Shown piece after piece: positions 50,351 through 58,285 of a DNA stretch of 64,000 nt. The stretch is from positions 1-64,000 of the forward strand of contig JAEPMA010000001.1 of the NCBI GenBank assembly GCA_017644185.1, written 5' to 3'. Made by a program: the position numbers and the translations under genes. Under the pieces are notes generated by a model that ran no database searches, was not told where the DNA came from, and was given only the letters and a program-made list of their open reading frames with translations. Numbering within the stretch: the first letter of the stretch is position 1; every line of letters starts with the position of its first letter. This DNA is from Rhodospirillales bacterium (GTDB lineage Bacteria; Pseudomonadota; Alphaproteobacteria; Rhodospirillales; Casp-alpha2).

Positions 50351-51145
50351 ATGGAGAAAGAATACGAAACGCTGAAGCTGGAACGGATTGAAGATCATCT
50401 GCTTGTCGTAACCTTGGATAGGCCGCATGCTGGCAATTCGACGAATACCCAAATGGGGCGTGATTTCCTCGACCTGTGGACCGAGCTTTATATCGACCAG
50501 CAAGGCATCAGGTGCGTTGTTCTCACGGGCGCCGGCGATCGCATTTTCAGCGCAGGCGGTGATCTTAAAGAACGAAATAACATGACGGACGAAGACTGGC
50601 ATCGTCAGCACAGTCTTTTTGAACGGGCGCGCCAATCGCTGATGCAATGCCCTGTCCCTGTGATTGCAGCTGTCAACGGTGCAGCGTATGGCGGGGGGGC
50701 GGAGACGGCCCTGACATGCGATTTCATTTTTGCGGCAAAGCGGGCGAAGTTTGCGCTGACCGAAGTAAAGTTGGGGATTATGCCTGGTGGTATGGGGACA
50801 CTGCATTTGCCGCGTGCGGTTGGCGTGCGGCGGGCGAAGCAGATCATCCTGAGCGCAGAGCCATTCACTGCGGACGAGGCCTATGAATGGGGCATGGTAA
50901 ACAAGGTATGCAATGACGACACCTTGATGGATGAAACGATAGAAGTGGCGCGCAAAATCTGCAGCAACGCGCCTCTGTCGATTTGTCAGGCGAAGAAATC
51001 GATGAATGTCTCAACGCAGGTTGACCTTTTCAACGGCTTCGCTTTCGAGATCGAAGCGTACAACAATCTTGTCGGAACGGAAGACCGTTTAGAGGGTGTT
51101 CGTGCTTTCAACGAAAAACGTAAAGCTGAATTTAAGGGACGGTAA
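50351..51145 (+). CDS. Enoyl-CoA hydratase/isomerase (crotonase family)
   Basis: A 264-residue crotonase. The CoA-binding and oxyanion parts are VVTLDRPHAGNSTNTQMGRD, TGAGDRIFSAGGDLKE and VNGAAYGGGAETALTCDF. Both hydratase glutamates appear present: GGGAE and FALTEVKLGIMPGGMGT. Hydration of an enoyl-CoA made by a local acyl-CoA dehydrogenase is therefore likely (BadK-like role possible). The ATG at 50351 has CAGAGG upstream; the longer frame to 50264 is doubtful. It begins an operon with the HMG-CoA-lyase-like gene, two acyl-CoA dehydrogenases and a second crotonase. Confidence 0.9.
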   Translation: MEKEYETLKLERIEDHLLVVTLDRPHAGNSTNTQMGRDFLDLWTELYIDQQGIRCVVLTGAGDRIFSAGGDLKERNNMTDEDWHRQHSLFERARQSLMQCPVPVIAAVNGAAYGGGAETALTCDFIFAAKRAKFALTEVKLGIMPGGMGTLHLPRAVGVRRAKQIILSAEPFTADEAYEWGMVNKVCNDDTLMDETIEVARKICSNAPLSICQAKKSMNVSTQVDLFNGFAFEIEAYNNLVGTEDRLEGVRAFNEKRKAEFKGR

Positions 51146-51149
51146 AGTC

Positions 51150-52112
51150 ATGACGATGAACCCGCATACAGATGTGATCTGCCGTGAAGTCGGCCTTCGC
51201 GATGGCCTTCAGATTGTCGATATATTTTTTCCCACAGACGAGAAAATCCGTTGGATGAGAGAAGAGGTGGCAGCTGGTGTGGGGTCGATCCAGGCGTGCT
51301 CGTTTGTGCCGCCGAATCGGCTGCCACAATTCAAGGATGCAGAACAGGTCGCTCGTGCAGCGGGCGAAATCGAAGGCCTTTGGGTTTCTGTTCTTGTGCC
51401 GAATTTGATGGGTGCGGAAATCGCCGCGAGTATCGGTGCTGATGAGATTGGATTTATCACCTCGGTGAGCGAAAGCCACAACGCGGCAAATGTGCGCCGG
51501 ACGTCTGACGAGTTACTGAATGAGTTCAGGAAAATTGTCGAATTCCGCAATAGCTTGCCAACCGAAAAAAGATTTAAACTAACGTCCGGCCTTTCGACGG
51601 CGTTTGGCTGCTCCATCGAAGGAGCAATAGATCCAGCATCTGTGATGCGGTTGGCTGAGAAATACGTTTCCGCCGGCTCTGAAATGCTGACGGTTGGCGA
51701 TACCGTCGGGTACGCGAATCCTGTTCAAGTCAAAAAGCTTTTTGGTGAGCTGATTGCTGAATTCGGGTCTGACGTCGACGTACTTGGACATTTTCATGAT
51801 ACCAGAGGATTGGGGATTGCGAACGCGTTCGCGGCGTATGAGGCCGGATGTGTAATGTTTGACGCGTCGCTCGCCGGGCTCGGAGGCTGCCCGTATGCGC
51901 CGACGGCAACCGGCAACATTGTCATGGAGGACCTGGTGTTCATGTTCGAGTCGGCCGGAATTCGAACAGGTATTGATCTCGAGAAACTGATACCCGTGCG
52001 GAAGATTATTGAAAAGAACCTCCCGGAAGAGCCGCTGCATGGTGCATTTGCTGAAGCGGGTGCGCCCAAGGGGTTCGTGTTTGTTGCCAACAAAACTGAA
52101 GCTGCCGAGTAA
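51150..52112 (+). CDS. Hydroxymethylglutaryl-CoA lyase-like enzyme
   Basis: A 320-residue DRE-TIM lyase. The N-terminal CREVGLRDGLQIV carries the metal-binding RDG, HFHDTRGLGIANAF the metal-binding His pair, and GLGGCPYAPTATGN the mobile loop Cys found in HMG-CoA lyases. It should split a 3-hydroxy-3-methyl-type acyl-CoA into a smaller acyl-CoA and an oxo acid. HMG-CoA itself or a related branched 3-hydroxyacyl-CoA could be the substrate. The ATG at 51150 follows GGGACGG, four bases after the crotonase stop. The presence of CoA-transferases and acyl-CoA dehydrogenases suggests it ends a branched-acid pathway. Confidence 0.88.
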   Translation: MTMNPHTDVICREVGLRDGLQIVDIFFPTDEKIRWMREEVAAGVGSIQACSFVPPNRLPQFKDAEQVARAAGEIEGLWVSVLVPNLMGAEIAASIGADEIGFITSVSESHNAANVRRTSDELLNEFRKIVEFRNSLPTEKRFKLTSGLSTAFGCSIEGAIDPASVMRLAEKYVSAGSEMLTVGDTVGYANPVQVKKLFGELIAEFGSDVDVLGHFHDTRGLGIANAFAAYEAGCVMFDASLAGLGGCPYAPTATGNIVMEDLVFMFESAGIRTGIDLEKLIPVRKIIEKNLPEEPLHGAFAEAGAPKGFVFVANKTEAAE

Positions 52113-52116
52113 TTAA

Positions 52117-53307
52117 ATGAGCGAAGATACGATCAAGTTTGACATTGGCGACGACTACCCGGATTTACGAAAGGGTGTTGCGGACCTCTGCAAGGAATTC
52201 CCGACCAAGTATTGGCGCGATATCGAAGATCAGCCGCCATCTGGCAGCTATCCGACGGAGTTCGTGAAGGCGTTGACCGACGCCGGATATTTGTCGGCCC
52301 TTATTCCCAAGGAGTACGGGGGGTGGGGTTTGCCGCTTCGGGCCGGCGCTGTAATCCTTGAAGCGGTGCACCACAATGGCGGCGCTGCCGGAGCTTGCCA
52401 TGCGCAAATGTATACGATGGGCACCGTTCTTCGCCACGGAAGTGATGAACAAAAGGAAAAATTCCTGCCCAAAATCGCTCGCGGCGAATTGCGCCTGCAA
52501 GCGTTTGGTGTGACTGAGCCCACGACCGGATCTGACACCACGCAGTTGAAGACCAAGGCAGAAAAAAGCGACGACGGCGGTTACGTCGTCAACGGCCAGA
52601 AGGTCTGGATTTCCAGAGCTGCGCATTCGGATGTGATGTTGCTTCTCGCCCGCACGACGCCGGCCGATCAGGTCGAAAAGCGTGTCGATGGTGTTTCCTG
52701 CTTTCTCGTTGATATGCGGGAAGCCAAGAAGAACGGCATGGAAATCCGTCCGATCGACGCGATGGTGAACCACAATACGACGGAAATCTTTTTCGACAAT
52801 GTCTGGATCCCGGGCGACAGCCTGATTGGCCAGGAAGGGAAGGGGTTCCGTTATATCCTCGACGGTATGAATGCCGAACGCTGCCTTGTTTCGACAGAGG
52901 CGATCGGCAATGCCTGGTACTTCCTGAAGAAAGTCATCGATTACGCCAAGAAACGCCCCGCGTCCGGCAGATACAGCGCCGGCGGACAGTCGTTGGACTT
53001 CGCAATCGCTCAGGCCTATGCCCAATATCAAGCCGCGGATCTGATGGTTCGCAGGGCCACGGCCATGTTCGATGCCGGGTTAAGCTGCGGTGCCGAAGCA
53101 AACATGGGCAAGTACCTCTCCGGTGAAGCGGTTTGGACATGCTCTGATCTTTGTTTCACGGCTTTTGGAGATGATGCGCTCGATGCCGAAGCTGACGTTG
53201 AGCGGAAATGGCGGGATACGCGGATGTCCCGGAACTCTCCGGTATCACCGAACATGATCCTGAACTTTATCGGGCAGCGCATTCTTGGGTTGCCGCGCTC
53301 CTACTGA
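52117..53307 (+). CDS. Acyl-CoA dehydrogenase, first of a tandem pair
   Basis: A 396-residue acyl-CoA dehydrogenase family protein. The N-terminal part has YPDLRKGVADLCKEFPTKYW and LSALIPKEYGGWGLPL; FAD-binding parts are AFGVTEPTTGSDTTQLKTKA and VVNGQKVWISRAAHSD. The C-terminal segment ERKWRDTRMSRNSPVSPNM takes the place of the usual RIYEGTSE, so the standard catalytic Glu is missing there. Such cases either use a base elsewhere or form mixed tetramers with a partner. The next gene is a related protein with the same peculiar end. It starts four bases after the lyase stop. Confidence 0.9.
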   Translation: MSEDTIKFDIGDDYPDLRKGVADLCKEFPTKYWRDIEDQPPSGSYPTEFVKALTDAGYLSALIPKEYGGWGLPLRAGAVILEAVHHNGGAAGACHAQMYTMGTVLRHGSDEQKEKFLPKIARGELRLQAFGVTEPTTGSDTTQLKTKAEKSDDGGYVVNGQKVWISRAAHSDVMLLLARTTPADQVEKRVDGVSCFLVDMREAKKNGMEIRPIDAMVNHNTTEIFFDNVWIPGDSLIGQEGKGFRYILDGMNAERCLVSTEAIGNAWYFLKKVIDYAKKRPASGRYSAGGQSLDFAIAQAYAQYQAADLMVRRATAMFDAGLSCGAEANMGKYLSGEAVWTCSDLCFTAFGDDALDAEADVERKWRDTRMSRNSPVSPNMILNFIGQRILGLPRSY

Positions 53308-53328
53308 TTGTTTCCGAGGAAAAGAGAA

Positions 53329-54489
53329 ATGAACGAGCCGAACCTTTTGATGGCGATCGATGACAGTGAATATGCCGATATCCGGCAGTCCATAGATGCA
53401 ATTTGTTCCGAGTTCCCGTCGTCTTACTGGCGCGGCCTGGAAGATAGTGCCGACAAAGAGCGATATCCCGAGAAATTTGTCGCAACTCTGGAAGAGGCCG
53501 GCTTTATGTCGCCGAGTATTCCGGAAGAGCATGAAGGCATCGGGCTGCCTATTGGCGGCGTTGCCGAGATTGCCAAGGGTGTCCATGCATGCGGAAGCAA
53601 CGCAGCTACTTTTGTTGCCCAGAATGCCCTGGTCGAAGTTCTTGTCCGGCACGCCGGTGATGCCCAAAAGGCATCTCTGCTGCCTCGCCTTGCCAGCGGC
53701 GAGTTGAGACTCCAGAGCGCTGCCTTTAGTGAGCCCGGCACCGGTGATGACGCTTCATCCTGGGAAACGGTCGCCGAGAAAAAGGCAGACGGTTACGTGA
53801 TCAACGGCCGCAAACGCTGGGTGTACTTCGCAGAAGATACAAACCTCGTTCTTCTCGGGGCTAAAGCCGGCAAGGGGGCGGATGATGTCTCTCTGTTCGC
53901 TATTGATTTGGCAGCAGTTGAAGGCTCCGGCTTGGACATTTCTCCGATCAAGGCGATGAACAACAACCGTGGCGCGGAAGTCGCATTCAACGATTTGCAA
54001 ATCGGCGAAGAGTGCCTGGTCGGCGAGGCCGGTCAGGGACTGGTTTATCTGGATACCTACCGGACAGTCGAGTGCATTCTGATGGGCGCTGCTGCGGTCG
54101 GAGATTGCGAGTTCTTTTCCAAGAAGGGAACGGACTATGCCAACGAACGTGTCGTTTTCGGCAATCCGATCGGCAAGTACCAGGGCATTCAGTTCCCCCT
54201 CGCGCGTACATACATCGAATCGCAAGGCGCAGGCATGTTGCTCCGAATGGCGATTGCACACTACGAAGCCGGATCAGGCGCTCTGGATGAAGCCGTCATG
54301 GCGCGCTGCATGGCCGTGCAGGCCGCCTGGGATTCTGCAGATACAACATTCTCCACGCACGGTGGATTTGCGTTTGCTCGGGAATACGACGTCGAACGCA
54401 AGTGGCGGGAAGCAAGAGCCTGGCGGAATGCTTCGGGCGGCGACTTGCCGCATATCGCGACCAGGACACTGGATCTTCACCAGGGATAA
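53329..54489 (+). CDS. Acyl-CoA dehydrogenase, second of a tandem pair
   Basis: A 386-residue protein related to the previous gene along its whole length: YADIRQSIDAICSEFPSSYW and FMSPSIPEEHEGIGLPIGG parallel the partner. FAD-region motifs are weaker (SEPGTGDDASSW, YVINGRKRWVYFAEDTN). The C-terminal region ERKWREARAWRNASGGDLPH again lacks the standard Glu. ATG 53329 is chosen for the GAGGAAAAGAG site just upstream. The two proteins probably make one heteromeric enzyme, as reported for paired steroid side-chain dehydrogenases, with the substrate unknown. Confidence 0.88.
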   Translation: MNEPNLLMAIDDSEYADIRQSIDAICSEFPSSYWRGLEDSADKERYPEKFVATLEEAGFMSPSIPEEHEGIGLPIGGVAEIAKGVHACGSNAATFVAQNALVEVLVRHAGDAQKASLLPRLASGELRLQSAAFSEPGTGDDASSWETVAEKKADGYVINGRKRWVYFAEDTNLVLLGAKAGKGADDVSLFAIDLAAVEGSGLDISPIKAMNNNRGAEVAFNDLQIGEECLVGEAGQGLVYLDTYRTVECILMGAAAVGDCEFFSKKGTDYANERVVFGNPIGKYQGIQFPLARTYIESQGAGMLLRMAIAHYEAGSGALDEAVMARCMAVQAAWDSADTTFSTHGGFAFAREYDVERKWREARAWRNASGGDLPHIATRTLDLHQG

Positions 54490-54554
54490 CGGCCGAAGGC
54501 TCGGCGGACTTCATCGATCCGAGCATGATTATACAGCACACCGATAATATCAGG

Positions 54555-55346
54555 ATGCAGACAATGACATTTGAAACAATCAAGACTGAAATTATAGATC
54601 ACGCCTACATCATCACGTTCAACAGGGCCGACAAGAGAAACGCGATCAGTACGGTCGTCATGGGTGAGATGATGGCGGCCGCGGCTGAAGCGGATCGTGA
54701 TCCGAATGTCAGTGGGATCATCATCACGGGGGGGATGAAATTCTTCTCCGCCGGCGCTGATCTGAATGACGCGCAGGCTTTGGAAACTCCCGCCGACACG
54801 CTCGCCTATGTGAAACGATGGCATCAGCTGTGCCGCACATTTGAAGAGCACAACAAGCCCGTTATTGCCGCCATCGAAGGGTTCTGCATGACGGGCGGAT
54901 GTGAGTTCGCAATGGCATGCGATATCCGCGTCGGTGCCCAGGGATCGACCTATGCAATCACCAGCGCGCGAATTGGAACAGTGGCGGGGGCTGGTGGCAC
55001 GCAGCGTTTGGCGCGGATCGTCGGCCCAGCGAAGGCGCTGGAGATCATGTTCGACGCCGATCCGATCGAGGCGGAAGAAGCGCATCGTATCGGCTTGATC
55101 AACAAGGTGGTTCCTGACGGCCAGGCGCTTGAGAAGGCAAGGGCGATGGTTGAGCACTATGCAACGAGGGCGCCTCTCAGCCACGCATTCATTAAACACA
55201 CGGTTTATACGGGTCTGCAGATGGATCTTGTATCATCGCTGGACTACGAGTCGTTCATTGTTGCCACCGTTTACGGCACCGCGGATCGCCGGGAAGGGAT
55301 CAACGCTTTCTTTGAAAAAAGAAAGCCGGACTTCAAAGGAAAATAG
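54555..55346 (+). CDS. Enoyl-CoA hydratase/isomerase family protein, second copy
   Basis: A 263-residue crotonase. Landmarks: IITFNRADKRNAISTVVMGE, ITGGMKFFSAGADLND and EGFCMTGGCEFAMACDIRVG with the first Glu. In the second catalytic segment, YAITSARIGTVAGAGGTQRL, the usual Glu of FGQPE-type sequences is replaced by Ser. The reaction may therefore be isomerisation or hydrolysis rather than hydration. The longer frame from 54402 overlaps the dehydrogenase gene and is unlikely; ATG 54555 or 54564 is the start. A strong terminator follows, marking the end of the operon. Confidence 0.88.
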   Translation: MQTMTFETIKTEIIDHAYIITFNRADKRNAISTVVMGEMMAAAAEADRDPNVSGIIITGGMKFFSAGADLNDAQALETPADTLAYVKRWHQLCRTFEEHNKPVIAAIEGFCMTGGCEFAMACDIRVGAQGSTYAITSARIGTVAGAGGTQRLARIVGPAKALEIMFDADPIEAEEAHRIGLINKVVPDGQALEKARAMVEHYATRAPLSHAFIKHTVYTGLQMDLVSSLDYESFIVATVYGTADRREGINAFFEKRKPDFKGK

Positions 55347-55401
55347 AACGCTTCTTTCTGGAGCGGTTTCTGTCGCGGTTACTCCCTAGCCGCCAATCCT
55401 G

Positions 55402-55436
55402 GGCAGTGGATGACATCATCCACTGCCTTTTTTTTT
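55402..55436 (+). terminator. Strong Rho-independent terminator after the crotonase operon
   Basis: GGCAGTGGATGA (55402-55413) pairs with TCATCCACTGCC (55416-55427), twelve perfect pairs, followed by nine T. Confidence 0.92.
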
Positions 55437-55533
55437 GGGAAAGCGAACGGGACGGTTAGCGGCAAACCTGCCGATAGATCCGTTCTGACACAGAGAGGGG
55501 CAAAAAGACCGGTTGCGATAATTGGGTGCGGAC

Positions 55534-55570
55534 AAAAAAACGCCGGGAAAAGGCAATCCTTTTCCCGGCG
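55534..55570 (-). terminator. Terminator of the old yellow enzyme gene
   Basis: CGCCGGGAAAAGG (55541-55553) and CCTTTTCCCGGCG (55558-55570) form a perfect 13-base stem. On the minus strand it is followed by seven T (55534-55540), so it ends transcription of the gene at 55588-56700. Confidence 0.9.
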
Positions 55571-55587
55571 CAGCGTGAGGGTGCGCG

Positions 55588-56700
55588 TTATACTTCGCGT
55601 TTGGACTTCAGAAAATCATGTTTGCGCATCTTCGGGTGTGCACGTTCGTACTGGACCGGGAATGCTGGTTCTTCACCAAATTCGATGGCGGCATGCCACG
55701 GCCAGCGAGGATTGAAGATCATGCCGCGCGCGAGAGCGATGATATCTGCCTGCTCATTCTGCAGAATATCTTCCGCTTGCTGAAATTCGGTAATCAGGCC
55801 GACGGCAACGGTTGGAATTCCGGCCTCACGACGAATGCTTTCCGCGAAAGGCACCTGATAATTCGGACCGATTTCGATGTCCTGTTCCGGAACCGAGCCG
55901 CCGCTTGAGGCCGTAACATAATCACAGCCGCGGCTTTTGAGTTCCTTAGAGGTGGCGACGCTATCTTCAACGGACCAGCCTCCTTCAACCCAGTCCGTTG
56001 CGGAAAGGCGCACGCCCAGCGGTTTCTCGTCAGGCCAGATCGCCCTGACGCCATCATAGATTTCCAGCAGGAACCTCATGCGGTTCTCAAGGCTTCCACC
56101 ATATTTGTCCGTGCGCACGTTGGTGAGCGGCGAGAGGAAGTTGTGAATCAGATACCCATGTGCTCCGTGAATCTCGAGGAAATCGAGGCCGAGCTGGTTC
56201 GCGCGTTTGGCGGCGGAGACAAAATCTCCGATGGTTTTCTCGATGCCTTCATCATCCAACGCCGTAACTTTCTGATTCCGTTGCGGGTGCGGAAGCTCGG
56301 AGGCGCCAAAAACTTCCCATCCGCCTTCTTCGATTGAGATCGGGCGGAACCGCTCCCAGCCGGGCAAGACCGACCCTTTGCGGCCGACATGCCATAGCTG
56401 AAGACCAAGCTTGGCATCAGAATGTTCGCGGCAGAACTTGAGAACCCGATCAAGGGCTTCTGCCTGATGATCGCTCCACAACCCCAGATCAAGAGCCGTA
56501 TTGCGTCCGTTGGGATTGACGGCCGTTGCTTCAACAACAACCGAACCTGCGCCGGAAATCGCCAGATGGCCAAGGTGCATGATGTGCCAGTCGGTCGCAC
56601 AGCCATCCACGGCAGACGATTGGCCCATCGGGGACACCATGATCCGGTTGGGAAGCGTCAATGACCGCATTGTGAACGGCGAGAATAATTTTGAACTCAT
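55588..56700 (-). CDS. Old yellow enzyme family NADH:flavin oxidoreductase (YqjM-like)
   Basis: A 370-residue FMN-dependent ene-reductase of the class III/YqjM type. Landmarks are the start KLFSPFTMRSLTLPNRIMVS, the substrate His pair region EIHGAHGYLIHNFLSPLTN, YGGSLENRMRFLLEI, and ALARGMIFNPRWPWHAA. The position of the redox-sensing Cys in YqjM (SPMC) is Gly here (SPMGQSSA). It should reduce an activated C=C bond of an unsaturated ketone or acid, sensible for an alicyclic or terpenoid substrate. The gene has its own terminator. The IclR-type palindrome 300 bases upstream may control it. Confidence 0.92.
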   Translation of the reverse strand: MSSKLFSPFTMRSLTLPNRIMVSPMGQSSAVDGCATDWHIMHLGHLAISGAGSVVVEATAVNPNGRNTALDLGLWSDHQAEALDRVLKFCREHSDAKLGLQLWHVGRKGSVLPGWERFRPISIEEGGWEVFGASELPHPQRNQKVTALDDEGIEKTIGDFVSAAKRANQLGLDFLEIHGAHGYLIHNFLSPLTNVRTDKYGGSLENRMRFLLEIYDGVRAIWPDEKPLGVRLSATDWVEGGWSVEDSVATSKELKSRGCDYVTASSGGSVPEQDIEIGPNYQVPFAESIRREAGIPTVAVGLITEFQQAEDILQNEQADIIALARGMIFNPRWPWHAAIEFGEEPAFPVQYERAHPKMRKHDFLKSKREV

Positions 56701-57211
56701 CGATTAGTTCCATGCGTTTTAGAGAGGTGGCTCGGCAATGCCCGCTCGGCATCGTTTTTGGACGTTTGGATGTTCACCAGAACCTCCTCAGATATGGCAG
56801 AATATCGTGAAGTGTGTATAAGCATGCGTTCTCGGGTCATGTACGTCGGTACGTGCACATAGTCCATGGGACGCAACGCGCAGCGCAGTTTGAAACATCT
56901 ATAACCCCTTCATTTGAACGCTCTTCCAGGTTGACTGGATCCAATCCCAAGGGCCTCTTCTGCTCAACGCAATGCAAGTGCCATGTTAACTTGGCAACAA
57001 CGTTCAATAAAATGAAACGCATTCCATTTTATTGAACGTTAGGGTAAGCCACAACGCTTTTTTCGTTCCGGCAAGAATTTGGCGTGATGATAACTGTATC
57101 GGCATTATCGCAATTCCCGCCAAGATTGGAGATCGACGTTAAACCTTAGTACTGATGGAGTGCTGTCGATTATTAAGATGAGGAGCTGGACATTTTACGG
57201 AGAGTAACAAG
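56701..57211. other. Intergenic region with extended palindrome
   Basis: The 511 bases between the old yellow enzyme gene and the decayed ilvA hold the long palindrome at 56999-57040. I see no credible gene in the rest; short frames lack coding character. Confidence 0.6.
56999..57040. promoter_or_regulatory. Extended IclR-type palindrome (42 bp)
   Basis: Two 21-base arms centred at 57019/57020 match at 19 positions. The core is AAATGAAACG/CATTCCATTT, and the outer AACGTTCAAT/ATTGAACGTT flanks pair perfectly. It is the longest of the five related sites. Confidence 0.65.
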
Positions 57212-57887
57212 ATGGACAATAGAACTAAATCTGAACATCCCATCCTGGCATCAGCCAAGGAAGCGCTTACTTCGCTAGAGGAGGTCATTTCGCCCACGCC
57301 CCTGCAGCAAACGTTTTCCTATCCGAGCGTTTTGTCGCGAGAATATTCTTGAAGCGGGAGGACTTGACGCCTGTCCGAAGTTACAAGATCCGCGATGTCT
57401 TCAATATTTCTCCGCAAAGCCCTTGCCCGTGGACACAAACCCCACGGCTTTGTTCGCGCGTCAACTGGAAATCGTCCTTGAACCGGCCGGCGCGTTGGCA
57501 ATCCATGCTTTGCGGACACTCGCACCAGAACGGTTGGCAGGCAAGAACGTCGTCTGCGTTACGTCAGGAGGTAACTTCGATTTCGAGAGACTGCCGGAGG
57601 TGAAAGGGCGGGCACTGCGCGTAGCTGGTCTAAAGAAATACCTGATCCTCCGTTTGCCCCAACGCCCTGGTGCCCTCAAGGACTTCCTGAATGTTCTCGG
57701 TCCCGATGACGATATCGCGCGCTTCGAATACTTGAAGAAGTCGGCGCGCAATTTCGGGCACATTTTAATCGGCATAGAGTCGACGGATGTCGGCAGTTTC
57801 AAAGCCCTGTACGCCCGCATGGATGAGTTGGGTTACGCGTATACTGACATCACCGAAGACGATGCGGTCGCGAACTTTATCCTATAG
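57212..57887 (+). pseudogene. Decayed threonine deaminase gene (ilvA remnant)
   Basis: The start (ATG 57212, with CGGAGAG upstream) encodes an IlvA-like N-terminus including EALTSLEEVISPTPLQ, but a TGA occurs at codon 47 (57350-57352). A different frame then gives LKREDLTPVRSYKIRDVFN, the pyridoxal-phosphate lysine region. After that the sequence jumps to the C-terminal part (frame of 57423-57887): EIVLEPAGALAIHAL, VVCVTSGGNFDFERLPEVKG and the regulatory segment LPQRPGALKDFL to the end. About 180 residues of the catalytic core are missing. At least one frameshift and a large internal deletion make it non-functional. A working copy elsewhere in the genome is expected. Confidence 0.82.
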
Positions 57888-58285
57888 AAGTGATGAGAGC
57901 TGCCCAGTTCAATGCTGTTTTGAGGGCATTGTATAATTTTGTTGCCCTTTACCTATGGCAGAGTGCCACATGGTTTTTAGGTTCGAAGAGTTTCATATGC
58001 GGGCGTCTTGCTTCAGGGAATAGCCAAGATATTGGGCAGTTCAACTGAGCCATATGATACGTTATGCGACTTCAAGAAACCAAACGGGAACATTCGAAGT
58101 ATTCGGAAGTAGTCGCAAGTTCTCGGAGCCAGGCCGATTCCGCCTGCCTGAGTGGCGCAGTGTTGTATAGACCTGAAATATTTACAATCGGCAACAGCGT
58201 AAGATTAAGGCGCCGGTTTTCACCTCCTTCTCAAGTACGCTCTTAACATTACTTGTGCTGGTTAGAGAGAAAACAGGAGGTGCAG
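57888..58285. other. Gene-free interval
   Basis: In these 398 bases I see no supported gene. A weak stem with AGGGCA and TGCCCT arms lies near 57925-57950, of doubtful meaning. The interval separates the catabolic island from the membrane-protein region. Confidence 0.5.

Noticed and set aside
57921..57952. Weak stem AGGGCA/TGCCCT after the ilvA remnant
   Set aside because: Only six pairs with a long loop, so too weak to call a terminator.
58064..58246. Plus-strand frame of 60 codons before the HTH protein
   Set aside because: No ribosome site, low-complexity content and no recognisable motif.
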